From: Streptomyces apocyni
Lineage (GTDB): Bacteria; Actinomycetota; Actinomycetes; Streptomycetales; Streptomycetaceae
Length of the DNA stretch: 64,000 bases
NCBI RefSeq assembly: GCF_009739465.1
Contig: NZ_WHOM01000040.1
Location: 174,531-238,530, forward strand
Reading direction: 5' to 3'
Position 1 is the first letter of the stretch. Each line of letters begins with the position of its first letter. The notes below the pieces were generated by a model that was not told the DNA's origin, did no database searches, and saw only the letters and a list, made by a program, of their open reading frames with translations. The position numbers were made by a program, and so were the translations under genes. Of this stretch, positions 16,672 to 26,043 are shown one piece after another.

Positions 16672-17810
16672 TGGCCGAGGAGTACGACAAGTGGCTGGAC
16701 GAGGACGCCGCGGAGCTTTTGCTGCGCGGCGAGCCCCTCGACGCCGTACTCGACGCCTCGGACACCTCTTCGCGGATGCGAGCCCAGCGGCTCGCCGAGG
16801 CACTCGGTGCCGCGCGCGGCGGACTGCCGCCGCACGGCGAGCCCCCAGCCGGTGAGGTGCCTGGAGAGGCCGCCGCGCTGGCCGCGTTCCGGCAGGCTCG
16901 CGCGGCAGCCGCCGCCGCTCCCGGCGCCGCCGCTCCCGGTTCCGTCGTGGGCAACCCCTCCGACGGGCTGCCAGCCCGTGCCCACTGGGGCCTGCGGCGG
17001 CGCGGCGCCCGCCGCCTGCCCGTCGTGCGCTTCGCGGCCGCCGCGGCGCTCGCCGCCTGCACGCTCGGCGGCGTCGCCGTCGCGGCCGGCACCGGAGTGC
17101 TGCCCACGCCGTTTGACGGCGGAGGCGGCACCAGCGGCGAGCCGAAGCCCGGCGCCTCCGTCTCGGTGGCCGGCACACCCCCGTCCCACGTCTCGCCGCA
17201 CCCGAGCCAGCCGCACCCCGTCGAGAGCGACGGCGACGACACCGACGATGCCCCGTCCAGCGGCGGCAGTACGGAGCCCACCGCACCCGACGGCCGTACG
17301 GAATCCCCGGCGCCCGGCGCCAGCACCCCAGACGACGACCAGCAGGACCAGCGGGGCGAGCAGGACCAGCAGGGCGGCCCCAGCACCAGGAAGCCCGACC
17401 CGACCGACGAGCTCACCCCCGAGCAGAAGCGCGACCTGTACCAGCGGGTGGTCAGCGTCTGCCGCGACTACCAGAGCGGCAAGCCACTGGCCGCGGACAA
17501 GCGGCGCCTCCTTGAGCGTGCGGCCAACGGCGCCGGGAACGTGGCGAAGCTCTGCGACCGCGCCCTCGCGGCACAGGGCGGCGGCAGCGACGGTGCTCCT
17601 CGTAACGACGGCGCCGACGCCGACGACAAGGACAAGCGCGGCAGTGGCGGGCCCGGCGCTGACCGTCGCCCCGCGCCCCAGACCAGCCGAGGCGCGGGCA
17701 AGGACCAGGTGGACACCGCCGAACGGAGCCTGGACGACGGCGGCTCCTCGGTCACCAGCCACCTCGGAACCGCCCCGGACGGGCTGGCCGTGGAGCCACT
17801 CAGCTCCTGA
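16671..17810 (+). CDS. Membrane anti-sigma-factor-like protein
   Basis: 379 residues, coupled to the sigma gene (ATG at 16671; GTG 16668 is an alternative). N-terminal cytoplasmic segment of about 120 residues begins with an acidic helix (YDKWLDEDAAELLLRGEPLDAVLD), the probable sigma-binding part; one transmembrane helix (FAAAAALAACTLGGVAVAAGTGVL); then a long extracellular region rich in Pro, Ser, Asp and Gln with a small helical domain (LTPEQKRDLYQRVVSVCRDYQSGKPL...LCDRALA) holding two cysteines. No zinc-binding HxxxCxxC motif is seen, so assignment rests on architecture and context. Confidence 0.75.
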   Translation: MAEEYDKWLDEDAAELLLRGEPLDAVLDASDTSSRMRAQRLAEALGAARGGLPPHGEPPAGEVPGEAAALAAFRQARAAAAAAPGAAAPGSVVGNPSDGLPARAHWGLRRRGARRLPVVRFAAAAALAACTLGGVAVAAGTGVLPTPFDGGGGTSGEPKPGASVSVAGTPPSHVSPHPSQPHPVESDGDDTDDAPSSGGSTEPTAPDGRTESPAPGASTPDDDQQDQRGEQDQQGGPSTRKPDPTDELTPEQKRDLYQRVVSVCRDYQSGKPLAADKRRLLERAANGAGNVAKLCDRALAAQGGGSDGAPRNDGADADDKDKRGSGGPGADRRPAPQTSRGAGKDQVDTAERSLDDGGSSVTSHLGTAPDGLAVEPLSS

Positions 17811-17924
17811 TTTTCCGGGGGGTGTAACACTTTCGGCCCCCATGGCGCAGTATGAAGTGAGCCGACTGGTCATCGGCGATTGCACGAGCCGAGGTTCCCC
17901 CCGTACCCCCGGCTCTGTGCATCA

Positions 17925-17963
17925 GGCGAGGGTGGGACACGTTCCCCCGGTCCCACCCTCGCC
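17925..17963. terminator. Bidirectional hairpin terminator
   Basis: Perfect 14-bp inverted repeat GGCGAGGGTGGGAC / GTCCCACCCTCGCC, 11-base loop, between the convergent anti-sigma-like gene and L,D-transpeptidase gene. Confidence 0.8.
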
Positions 17964-17979
17964 CTCTGAGCACCCCGGG

Positions 17980-18906
17980 TCACCAGTAGATGACCACCCT
18001 GTCGCCCGTCCGCACTTGCGCGAAGAGGTCGGCGATCTTCTTCTCCTGGCGTACGTTCACGCAGCCGTGCGACGTCCCGCCGTAGCCGCGGTCCGCGAAG
18101 TCCGACGAGTAGTGCACCGCCTGGCCGCCGCTGAAGAACATCGCGTACGGCATCGGAGTGTCGTACAGCGTCGAGTGATGGTGCCGGGACTTCCAGTACA
18201 CGGTGAACTCGCCGTCGCGCGTCGGTGTGTACTGCGAGCCGAACCGCACGTCCACCGTCGACAGGGCCCTGCCGTCGACCATCCACGTCAGGGTGCGGCT
18301 CTTCTTGCTGATGCACAGGACCCGGCCCTCCAGGCACCGCGGATCAGGCTTGGCGGGCGGCTGGTCGCCCGCCGCGTACCGCTCGAAGAAGCCTGGCTTA
18401 CGGGTCATGTCGAGCAGCCGCCGCCAGCTGGCCTCGTCGGTCTCGCCGGTCGCGGGCAGGCCGCGCTTGGCCTGGAAGCCCTTGACCGCGGAGACCGTGG
18501 CCGCGTCGTACCGCCCGGTGGGCCCGGGCCCACCGAACCAGCCGATCTGCCGCAGCCGCGCCTGGAGCTCCCGTACGCGCTCGCCCTGATCACCCTCGGC
18601 GAGCAGGACCTTCAGGGCCGGGGCCGCCTTGGACCGCGCGGGGGCGGTGGTCGGGGCGGTCGTCGGACTGGCCGTCGGAGTGGCCGTCGGGGCGGTTGTC
18701 GGAGTCTTCGCGGGCCGCGTCCCCGGCGGGCTCGGCGGGCTCGGCGACGACGTCAGCGGTGGCGGTCGTTTGCCCCCCACCCCGTCCTCGCCGCCACCCG
18801 CCGCCCCGTCCACCACATCGGCCTTACAGCCCGTCACGACGGCCCCCACGGCGACCGCCACGACCGCCGTGGCAGACGCCCGACGGATCACGGCTCTTCC
18901 GCGCAT
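17980..18906 (-). CDS. L,D-transpeptidase (YkuD) lipoprotein with peptidoglycan-binding domain
   Basis: Cross-links peptidoglycan stems (3-3 links) outside the membrane. 308 residues from ATG 18906, preceded by GGGGGGAA. Lipobox V-V-T-G-C at Cys27; Pro/Thr-rich linker with (S/T)PTTAP-type repeats to about residue 90; PG_binding_1 domain (VRELQARLRQIGWF...YDAATVSAVKGFQAKRGLPATGETDEASW); YkuD domain with catalytic motif S-H-G-C-V-N-V and upstream H-Y-S-S-D-F. The L,D-transpeptidase catalytic Cys and His are both present. Family assignment is secure; which cross-link it makes is not. Confidence 0.9.
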   Translation of the reverse strand: MRGRAVIRRASATAVVAVAVGAVVTGCKADVVDGAAGGGEDGVGGKRPPPLTSSPSPPSPPGTRPAKTPTTAPTATPTASPTTAPTTAPARSKAAPALKVLLAEGDQGERVRELQARLRQIGWFGGPGPTGRYDAATVSAVKGFQAKRGLPATGETDEASWRRLLDMTRKPGFFERYAAGDQPPAKPDPRCLEGRVLCISKKSRTLTWMVDGRALSTVDVRFGSQYTPTRDGEFTVYWKSRHHHSTLYDTPMPYAMFFSGGQAVHYSSDFADRGYGGTSHGCVNVRQEKKIADLFAQVRTGDRVVIYW

Positions 18907-19100
18907 GTGTTCCCCCCACTGCCGCTGCCCCCCCATACGGAGAGACTTCCCGCGCATCATGGAAGGCGAACGCGACGCGCCCACCCGGTGAGGTGCTTGT
19001 GAGCAAGGTCCCAGCGAGGTGACCTCCACCCGACGCGCCTCCGCCGCTACAGTCCGTCGCGAGGCCAACGATTACCGGCGAGTAGCAGGAGGCACAGCAC

Positions 19101-20684
19101 ATGGCGCGCGAGTCTGAGTCCGGACTGCCCATCGAGCCGGTCTACGGACCTGAGGCCCTGGGCGACGACTGGGACCCGGCCGAGAAGCTGGGCGAACCGG
19201 GCACGTACCCCTTCACCCGGGGTGTCTACCCGTCGATGTACACCGGGCGCCCCTGGACGATGCGTCAGTACGCGGGCTTCGGCACGGCCGTCGAGTCCAA
19301 CGCCCGCTACAAGCAGCTGATCGCCAACGGCACGATGGGGCTCTCGGTCGCCTTCGACCTGCCGACCCAGATGGGCCATGACAGCGACGCGCCGATCGCG
19401 TCCGGCGAGGTCGGCAAGGTCGGTGTCGCCATCGACTCGATCGACGACATGCGGATTCTGTTCGGCGGCATTCCGCTGGACAAGGTCTCCACGTCGATGA
19501 CGATCAACGCCCCCGGCGCGCTGCTGCTGCTCCTGTACCAGCTCGTCGGCGAGGAGCAGGGTGTCGCCGCCGACCAGCTCACCGGCACCATCCAGAACGA
19601 TGTACTCAAGGAGTACATCGCCCGCGGCACGTACATCTTCCCGCCCAAGCCGTCACTGCGGCTGATCGCGGACATCTTCAAGTACTGCAAGGCCGAGATC
19701 CCGAAGTGGAACACCATCTCGATCTCCGGCTACCACATGGCCGAGGCGGGTGCCTCGCCCGCGCAGGAGATCGCGTTCACGCTCGCGGACGGCATCGAGT
19801 ACGTCCGTACGGCGGTGGCGGCCGGAATGGACGTCGACGCCTTCGCGCCCCGGCTCTCCTTCTTCTTCGTCTCCCGTACGACGATCCTCGAAGAGGTCGC
19901 CAAGTTCCGTGCCGCGCGCCGGATCTGGGCGAAGGTGATGAGGGAGGAGTTCGGCGCCAAGAACCCCAAGTCGCTGATGCTGCGCTTCCACACGCAGACC
20001 GCGGGCGTCCAGCTCACCGCCCAGCAGCCCGAGGTCAATCTCGTACGGGTCGCGGTCCAGGGGCTGGCGGCGGTGCTCGGCGGTACGCAGTCGCTGCACA
20101 CCAACTCCTTCGACGAGGCGATCGCGCTGCCGACGGACAAGTCGGCCCGGCTCGCGCTGCGCACCCAGCAGGTCCTGGCGTACGAGACCGATGTGACCGC
20201 CACCGTCGACCCGTTCGCGGGTTCGTACGTCGTCGAGAAGATGACCGACGACGTGGAGGCGGCCGCGCTGGACCTGATGGCGAGGGTCGAGGACCTCGGC
20301 GGCGCGGTCAGCGCCATCGAGCACGGCTTCCAGAAGAACGAGATCGAGCGCAGCGCGTACCGCATCGCCCAGGAGACCGACTCCGGCGAGCGCGTCGTGG
20401 TCGGCGTCAACCGCTTCCAGCTCGAAGAGGAGGAGCCGTACGAGCCGCTGCGCGTCGACCCCGCGATCGAGGCCCAGCAGGCCGAACGCCTGGCCAAGCT
20501 GCGCGCCGAGCGCGACCAGCGGGCGGTGGACGCGGCGCTGGCGGCGCTGCGGGACGCGGCCAGGGGCGACGCGAACGTGCTGTACCCGATGAAGGACGCG
20601 CTGAAGGCGCGGGCCACGGTGGGCGAGGTCTGCGACGCGCTGCGCGAGGTGTGGGGGACTTACGTCCCCACGGACGCGTTCTGA
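19101..20684 (+). CDS. Coenzyme B12-dependent acyl-CoA mutase, large subunit only (methylmalonyl-CoA mutase family)
   Basis: 527 residues forming the substrate barrel: [33 protein letters not shown], the active-site H in [11 protein letters not shown], and the [14 protein letters not shown] signature. No C-terminal B12-binding domain (no DxHxxG), so a separate small subunit is needed; none lies in the window. Tyr57 and Arg175 align with Tyr89 and Arg207 of P. shermanii methylmalonyl-CoA mutase, whereas isobutyryl-CoA mutases have Phe and Gln; this favours a methylmalonyl-type carboxylated substrate. AGGAGG site before ATG 19101. Confidence 0.88.
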   Translation: MARESESGLPIEPVYGPEALGDDWDPAEKLGEPGTYPFTRGVYPSMYTGRPWTMRQYAGFGTAVESNARYKQLIANGTMGLSVAFDLPTQMGHDSDAPIASGEVGKVGVAIDSIDDMRILFGGIPLDKVSTSMTINAPGALLLLLYQLVGEEQGVAADQLTGTIQNDVLKEYIARGTYIFPPKPSLRLIADIFKYCKAEIPKWNTISISGYHMAEAGASPAQEIAFTLADGIEYVRTAVAAGMDVDAFAPRLSFFFVSRTTILEEVAKFRAARRIWAKVMREEFGAKNPKSLMLRFHTQTAGVQLTAQQPEVNLVRVAVQGLAAVLGGTQSLHTNSFDEAIALPTDKSARLALRTQQVLAYETDVTATVDPFAGSYVVEKMTDDVEAAALDLMARVEDLGGAVSAIEHGFQKNEIERSAYRIAQETDSGERVVVGVNRFQLEEEEPYEPLRVDPAIEAQQAERLAKLRAERDQRAVDAALAALRDAARGDANVLYPMKDALKARATVGEVCDALREVWGTYVPTDAF

Positions 20685-20696
20685 GCACCGGTCACG

Positions 20697-21902
20697 TCAC
20701 GGGAAGGGGCGGCGTGGGGAAGCACCACCAGACGTCAGCCGCGCCCGCAGCAGCGGCGTGAGCCGCCGCTCCACGCCACGGTGCAGCGCCCAGGCCACCA
20801 GCAGCATCAGCGCCACCGTCACCGCGACCGTCACGGACGACGGAAGCCCGAGCCCCCGGTGCAGCAGACCGATCACCACCCAGCCCAGATGCTCGTGCAC
20901 CAGGTAGAACGGGTACGTCAGCGCCCCCGCGGTGGTCAGCCAGCCCCAGTCCGCCCAGTCCAGCGCACCCAGCGCGATCGCCGCGACGGCCGCGAAACCG
21001 GCCGTGACGATCGCGATGGCGACCAGCGACGGGTGCGGCGGGTAGGCCGCCGCGTCAGCCCCGTCCATGAGCCGGTCAACGGCGTGGTGCTGGCCGGTCA
21101 GCCAACTGACCGCCACGATGCCCCAGGCGGTGACGTCCCGCCGGTTGCGGTACACCAGGTACAGCCCGATGCCGCCGATGAAGAACGGCGCGTGCTGCGG
21201 CATCACCACCAGCCGTAGCAGCTCGTGGTCCGCCTGCTCGGTGATCGCCGCGGCCAGCGTCCACACCGCGCAGAACAGCACGATGCGCTGTCTGTTGGCG
21301 CCCGGCAACATGACGCACAGCGCGAACAGGGCGTAAAACCGCAACTCCACCCAGAGCGTCCAGCACACCCCGAGCACCCGATCGGCGCCGAGTGGCTGTT
21401 GGAGCAGGGTGAGGTTGAGCAGCGCGTCGCTGGCCGAGACCGTCTCGTACGCCACCGAGGGGAGCGCGAAGACCACGGTGACCAGGACGACCGCCACCCA
21501 GTACGAGGGCAGCAGCCGCGCGGCCCGGGAGGCGAAGAAGGCGCGCAGGGGTTTGCCCCAGCCGCTCATACAGATCACGAAACCGCTGATCACGAAGAAG
21601 ATCTGCACGCCCAGGTTGCCGAAGGCCAACCAGCCGTGCGCGGTGGGAAACTGAACCTGGGTCGAGGTACCCCAGGCGACGGCCACATCGCCGTCGCCCC
21701 GGCCGCCGTAGTGAAAGCCAGCGACCATCAGCGCGGCCAGCAGCCGCAGCGCGTCCAGCGCGCGCAGCCGGGGCGCGGACCGGGAGGCCGGGGCGCGGGT
21801 GTCCGGGGCGCGGGTGTTCTGTGCGCGGGTGTCCTGTGTACCGGTGGAACTCACTCCCGGAGAGGGCTTCGGGAGTGTGGTGTTGCCGAGGTCGCGCGTC
21901 AC
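20697..21902 (-). CDS. Acyltransferase-3 family membrane protein
   Basis: 401 residues with about ten transmembrane helices and the family N-terminus (R-L-R-A-L-D-A-L-R-L-L-A-A-L-M-V-A-G-F-H-Y), the basic R-x-x-R-L-L-P-S-Y-W motif and F-F-V-I-S-G-F. Such proteins O-acetylate or otherwise acylate surface polysaccharides and lipids. Residues 20-45 are a degenerate repeat (N/D)-T-R-A-(Q/P) encoded by repeated GGGCGCGGGTGTC-like DNA. It diverges from the glycan genes at 22 kb, so modifying that polymer is a reasonable guess. GTG 21902 is the assumed start; its ribosome site is poor. Confidence 0.85.
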   Translation of the reverse strand: MTRDLGNTTLPKPSPGVSSTGTQDTRAQNTRAPDTRAPASRSAPRLRALDALRLLAALMVAGFHYGGRGDGDVAVAWGTSTQVQFPTAHGWLAFGNLGVQIFFVISGFVICMSGWGKPLRAFFASRAARLLPSYWVAVVLVTVVFALPSVAYETVSASDALLNLTLLQQPLGADRVLGVCWTLWVELRFYALFALCVMLPGANRQRIVLFCAVWTLAAAITEQADHELLRLVVMPQHAPFFIGGIGLYLVYRNRRDVTAWGIVAVSWLTGQHHAVDRLMDGADAAAYPPHPSLVAIAIVTAGFAAVAAIALGALDWADWGWLTTAGALTYPFYLVHEHLGWVVIGLLHRGLGLPSSVTVAVTVALMLLVAWALHRGVERRLTPLLRARLTSGGASPRRPFP

Positions 21903-22036
21903 GGGAGCGTCATCCGCGGCGAGTCGAGGGGGAACAGAGGTATGACGAAGAGCTTCATTGAGGCGACGTTAGTCAGTCGACCGGCATTCGCATTGACCCG
22001 CGAGGAGATGCCTCGTGAACGATATGTGGACGGGTG

Positions 22037-22089
22037 GTTAACTCCCAGGTAAGCAAGGCTGGTTGGTTAATTGTCGAGGTGCTGTTAAC
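22037..22089. promoter_or_regulatory. AT-rich tract with three GTTAAC/T sites upstream of the glycan genes
   Basis: GTTAAC at 22037 and 22084 and GTTAAT at 22066, in an otherwise GC-rich genome, 55-110 bases before the DUF6716 gene. Also a TAGCTT -10-like element (22132-22137), placed so that a transcript would begin at or near GTG 22146 (leaderless). Candidate regulatory region. Confidence 0.4.
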
Positions 22090-22145
22090 CCTTTGTTGCG
22101 CCCGAGTTGGGCCATCCACGTGAATTCCTTTCTAGCTTCTTCGAC

Positions 22146-23459
22146 GTGCCAGAAAGCAATGAACGAACGCAGCGCGTCGCCGTACTCGCCGATTCCGACA
22201 CGCGTTGGAAGTGGGGGGCGCTCACCGCGCACCGGATCGCTCCGGAGAGCCGGCTCGACGGCCTCCTGCTCCGCGGCCGGGCCACGCCCACCGCGCGTCA
22301 GCTGGAGGAGGTCGGCGTCCAGGCGGACAGCCTGCGCGAGCTCACGTCGGCCGAGTTCCTCAGCGAGATGGAGCAGGACCCGGAGCAGTACGACGTGGTC
22401 GTGCTGGCGCTCGTCGGCGGCGGGGTGCAGGCGATGCTGCACGGGCTCGCCAAGGTCTGGCAGGGACGCGGGAGGCGCCCGGTACTCGTCACCGGCTATG
22501 TCGGCGTGGTGTACGAGAAGCTGGCCGACGGCCTGCTGCTGCGGCACGGCGCGGACATCGTGCTCGCCAACTCCCGCCAGGACGCGGAGCGTTTCCGCGC
22601 GGTGTACGAGGGGGTGGGCGCCAGCGCCGACAGCGTGGTGGAGGCCGCGCTGCCGTTCCTCGGCGGCGCCCCGCACCAGGACCACGACCCGTACACGGTC
22701 ACCTTCGCGGTCCAGCCCTCCGTGCCGAAGACCCGTACGGACCGGCTGTACCTGCTGAACCGGATGGCGGACCACGCACGGGCGCATCCGGACCGCGAGG
22801 TCCTGATCAAGCTGCGCTCGCTGCCGGGTGAGCACACCACGCACGTGGAGAACCTGCCGTACCAGCGGCTGGCCGAGGATGTGGGCCTGCCGGACAACTG
22901 CCGTCTCGTCTACGGGAACATGGGCGAGGTACTCGACCGCACCTCGCTGCTCGTGACGGTCAGCTCCACGGCCGCGCTGGAGTCGCTGCACCGCCGTATC
23001 CCCACCGCCATCCTCACCGACCTCGGCGTACGCGAGCGGCTGGGCAACCACCACTTCATCGGCTCCGGCTGCCTGGCCTCCTGGGACCAGCTCGACCAGG
23101 GGCACATCCCGGAGCCGAACCCGGACTGGGTGGCGGTGCAGGGCGTCGCCGCCGACGGCGGGTACGAGAGCTGCTTCGACGCGGCCCGCAAGCGCATCGC
23201 CGAACTCCGCCAGGCCCCCGAACTGCCGCCTGTCGCCCCGTACTACAACCCGGTGACCGCCCCCGGATACCTGCCGTCGCTGCTGGCCAGGCACCGGCTC
23301 GCACCCGACGGCACCCCGCTGCCCCAGGCCCCCGAGCCGGTCGCGGCCCGGGGTATCCGGCACACCATGCGCAAGGTCACCCGCGGCGCGGCCCGCGGCG
23401 CCTACCGCTACGGGGCTCAGCGCGTGGCCCCCGCCCTGCGCCGCCTGGGCAAGTTGTGA
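22146..23459 (+). CDS. DUF6716-type putative glycosyltransferase
   Basis: Matches the actinobacterial family annotated as DUF6716 putative glycosyltransferase: N-terminal [17 protein letters not shown], the strand [26 protein letters not shown], and a C-terminal half with [12 protein letters not shown] and V-S-S-T-A-A-L-E-S, typical of GT-B nucleotide-sugar pockets. The frame is open from TTG 22107; I prefer GTG 22146, which starts just before the conserved domain (437 residues), although neither has a good ribosome site. First of four co-directional glycan genes. Confidence 0.75.
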   Translation: MPESNERTQRVAVLADSDTRWKWGALTAHRIAPESRLDGLLLRGRATPTARQLEEVGVQADSLRELTSAEFLSEMEQDPEQYDVVVLALVGGGVQAMLHGLAKVWQGRGRRPVLVTGYVGVVYEKLADGLLLRHGADIVLANSRQDAERFRAVYEGVGASADSVVEAALPFLGGAPHQDHDPYTVTFAVQPSVPKTRTDRLYLLNRMADHARAHPDREVLIKLRSLPGEHTTHVENLPYQRLAEDVGLPDNCRLVYGNMGEVLDRTSLLVTVSSTAALESLHRRIPTAILTDLGVRERLGNHHFIGSGCLASWDQLDQGHIPEPNPDWVAVQGVAADGGYESCFDAARKRIAELRQAPELPPVAPYYNPVTAPGYLPSLLARHRLAPDGTPLPQAPEPVAARGIRHTMRKVTRGAARGAYRYGAQRVAPALRRLGKL

Positions 23460-23553
23460 CCTCCCCAGCATCCCGGCCCCAGTATCCCGGGCCCCAGCAC
23501 CCCGGCCTCAGGGCCCCGACGACGTCACCCCAGGCCCGCGAGGAGGCCACCCC

Positions 23554-24999
23554 ATGAACATGAACCACCAGGAAGCGGACGTGAAGCCAAGACGCCGGGT
23601 ACTCGCCGTGATCCCCGCGCGCGGCGGCTCCAAGGGCGTACCCGCCAAGAACCTCGCCCCGGTCAGCGGCCTACCGCTGGTCGCCAGGGCCGTACGGGAA
23701 TGCCTGGCCGCCCGCCTGGTCACCGACGTCGTCGTCTCCACCGACGACCCGGCCATCGCGGACGTGGCCCGCACGGCAGGCGCCGACGTGGTGTTGCGCC
23801 CCGCCGCGATCGCCGGTGACACGGCCACCAGCGAGGCCGCGGTGCTGCACGCGATGGACGCCCACGAGTCGCTGCACGGCGCGTCGATGGACGTGGTGCT
23901 GCTGGTCCAGTGCACCAGCCCCTTCCTGGTCCGCGAGGACATCGACGGGGTCGCGGCGGAGGTCGTCGAGCACGGCGCCGACACCGCGCTGACGGTGGCC
24001 AGCTTCCACGGCTTCGTCTGGCGCGACAGCGCGGACGAACTCGCCCCGGAGGAACGGCCGGTACGGGCGGCCTCCGGCGCCGCCCAGGCCACCGGAACCG
24101 CCACCGCCGCCGCCACCTCCACCACGGGTGGATACGGCGTCAACCACGACAAGTCCTTCCGCCCCCGCCGCCAGGACCGCCCCCAGGACCTGCTGGAGAC
24201 CGGCGCGGCCTACGCCATGGCGGCCGTCGGGTTCCGCGAGCACAAGCACCGGTTCTTCGGCCACACCGCGCTGGTACGGACCGACCCGGCCCGCGTCCTG
24301 GAGGTCGACGACCCGCACGACCTGGCCCGCGCCCGCGCCCTGGCCCCGCTGCTCGACCGAGCCGACACCACGGGCCCCACGGGCCCCACGGGCCCCACGG
24401 GCCCCACGGGCCCCACGGGCCCCACGGGCCCCACGGGCCCCACAGACTCCACCGGCCCCACCAGCCCCACCAGCCCTACCGGTCCCACGGACCTGGAGGA
24501 GCCCGCGTCCGCCCGCCCCACCGGCGACGACATCGACGCCGTGGTCATCGACTTCGACGGCACCCAGACCGACGACCGGGTGCTGATCGACGCCGACGGC
24601 CGCGAGATCGTCGCCGTACACCGTGGCGACGGACTCGGCATCGCGGCCCTGCGCAAGGCGGGCCTCAAGCTGCTGATCCTGTCCACCGAGCAGAACCCGG
24701 TCGTCGCGGCCCGCGCCAAGAAGCTCCAGATCCCCGTCCTGCACGGCATCGACCGCAAGGACCTCGCGCTCAAACAGTGGTGCGAGGAGCAGAGCGTCGC
24801 ACCCGAGCGCGTCCTCTACGCGGGCAACGACGTCAACGACCTTCCCTGCTTCGGCCTGGTCGGCTGGCCGGTCGCGGTCGCCAGCGCCCACGACGTCGTA
24901 CGGGACGCCGCCAGGTCCGTCACGACCACGGCGGGCGGCGACGGCGCCATCCGGGAGATCGCGACCTGGCTCCTCGGCCCGTCCCTGACGACCCCCTGA
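23554..24999 (+). CDS. CMP-ulosonate (NeuA-type) cytidylyltransferase fused to a HAD phosphatase
   Basis: 481-residue fusion. Residues 15-270: acylneuraminate cytidylyltransferase ([28 protein letters not shown]), activating a nonulosonic acid with CTP; an Ala/Thr-rich insertion lies near residues 170-190. Residues 271-312: collagen-like G-P-T tripeptides. Residues 325-481: KdsC-type HAD phosphatase with D333-F-D335-G-T-x-T-D and G-N-D-V-N-D-L, likely removing phosphate from Kdn-9-P or Neu5Ac-9-P. ATG 23554 follows GAGGAGG at 7 bases. With neuB next, one polypeptide covers the dephosphorylation and CMP-activation steps. Confidence 0.88.
   Translation: MNMNHQEADVKPRRRVLAVIPARGGSKGVPAKNLAPVSGLPLVARAVRECLAARLVTDVVVSTDDPAIADVARTAGADVVLRPAAIAGDTATSEAAVLHAMDAHESLHGASMDVVLLVQCTSPFLVREDIDGVAAEVVEHGADTALTVASFHGFVWRDSADELAPEERPVRAASGAAQATGTATAAATSTTGGYGVNHDKSFRPRRQDRPQDLLETGAAYAMAAVGFREHKHRFFGHTALVRTDPARVLEVDDPHDLARARALAPLLDRADTTGPTGPTGPTGPTGPTGPTGPTGPTDSTGPTSPTSPTGPTDLEEPASARPTGDDIDAVVIDFDGTQTDDRVLIDADGREIVAVHRGDGLGIAALRKAGLKLLILSTEQNPVVAARAKKLQIPVLHGIDRKDLALKQWCEEQSVAPERVLYAGNDVNDLPCFGLVGWPVAVASAHDVVRDAARSVTTTAGGDGAIREIATWLLGPSLTTP
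24367..24441 (+). repeat. 9-bp tandem repeat (CCACGGGCC) coding for a Gly-Pro-Thr linker
   Basis: Eight essentially perfect tandem copies inside the cytidylyltransferase-phosphatase gene, followed by degenerate copies to about 24489. Copy number changes would keep frame, so linker length can vary between strains. Confidence 0.85.
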
Positions 25000-25077
25000 C
25001 TTTCCCTCTCACCTCTTCTTTCTCTTCCTCTCTTCCCCACCTCTCAGCATCACCGAGCCACGTAAGGAACCCCCGCC

Positions 25078-26019
25078 ATGAGCACGTCCACGTCCCGCCT
25101 CCGCACCCTCGGCAACAAGACCGCGGGCCCCGGCCGCCCCGTCTACATCACCGGCGAGATCGGCATCAACCACAACGGCGACCTTGAGAACGCCTTCAAG
25201 CTGATCGACGTGGCCGCCGAAGCGGGCTGCGACGCGGTCAAGTTCCAAAAGCGCACCCCGGAGATCTGCACCCCGCGCGACCAGTGGGACATCGAGCGCG
25301 ACACCCCCTGGGGCCGGATGACGTACATCGACTACCGGCACCGCGTCGAGTTCAACGAGACCGACTACCAGGCCATCGACGAGCACTGCAAGAAGCGCGG
25401 CATCGACTGGTTCGCCTCCCCGTGGGACACCGAGGCCGTCGCCTTCCTGGAGAAGTTCGACATCCCCGCCCACAAGGTCGCCTCGGCCTCGCTCACCGAC
25501 GACGAGCTGCTGCGCTCCCTGCGCGCCACCGGCCGCACGATCATCCTCTCCACCGGCATGTCGACCCCGAAGCAGATCCGCCACGCGGTCGAGGTCCTGG
25601 GCAGCGACAACATCCTGCTCTGCCACGCCACCTCCACGTACCCGGCGAAGGCCGAGGAGCTCAACCTGCGCGTCATCAACACGCTTCAGGGCGAGTTCCC
25701 GAACGTCCCGATCGGCTACTCGGGCCACGAGACGGGCCTGCAGACCACCCTCGCCGCCGTCGCGCTCGGCGCCACCTTCGTGGAGCGCCACATCACCCTG
25801 GACCGCGCCATGTGGGGCTCCGACCAGGCCGCGTCCGTCGAGCCGCAGGGCCTGTCGCGCCTGGTCCGCGACATCCGCACCATCGAGGCCTCGCTCGGCG
25901 ACGGCGTCAAGAAGGTGTACGAGTCCGAGCTCGGCCCGATGAAGAAGCTCCGCCGCGTCAGCGGTGTGATCGCCGAGGCGGAGGCGCAGCTCACCGACCG
26001 CGAGCCGGCCGCGGTCTGA
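25078..26019 (+). CDS. neuB: NeuB-type nonulosonic acid synthase without SAF domain
   Basis: Condenses phosphoenolpyruvate with a hexose (ManNAc, mannose or their 6-phosphates) to give a 9-carbon ulosonic acid. The 313 residues contain E-I-G-I-N-H-N-G, K-F-Q-K-R-T-P-E, L-S-T-G-M-S, C-H-A-T-S-T-Y-P and G-Y-S-G-H-E-T-G of the TIM barrel, and V-E-R-H-I-T-L-D. The chain ends shortly after the barrel, where canonical NeuB (about 345 residues) continues into an antifreeze-like SAF domain that closes the neighbouring active site. Family is certain; the exact sugar is not, with Kdn-9-phosphate my favoured product. AAGGA precedes ATG. Confidence 0.9.
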   Translation: MSTSTSRLRTLGNKTAGPGRPVYITGEIGINHNGDLENAFKLIDVAAEAGCDAVKFQKRTPEICTPRDQWDIERDTPWGRMTYIDYRHRVEFNETDYQAIDEHCKKRGIDWFASPWDTEAVAFLEKFDIPAHKVASASLTDDELLRSLRATGRTIILSTGMSTPKQIRHAVEVLGSDNILLCHATSTYPAKAEELNLRVINTLQGEFPNVPIGYSGHETGLQTTLAAVALGATFVERHITLDRAMWGSDQAASVEPQGLSRLVRDIRTIEASLGDGVKKVYESELGPMKKLRRVSGVIAEAEAQLTDREPAAV

Positions 26020-26043
26020 CGGGCAGCCGGACACCTCACGGTG

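Noticed and set aside
16807..19002. 731-codon plus-strand frame across the anti-sigma gene and opposite the L,D-transpeptidase
   Set aside because: Spans a terminator and two genes in another frame; Pro/Arg/Thr-rich shadow.
24361..24490. Possible CRISPR-like array from the short tandem repeats
   Set aside because: The 9-bp repeats are contiguous with no spacers and code in frame for a G-P-T linker.
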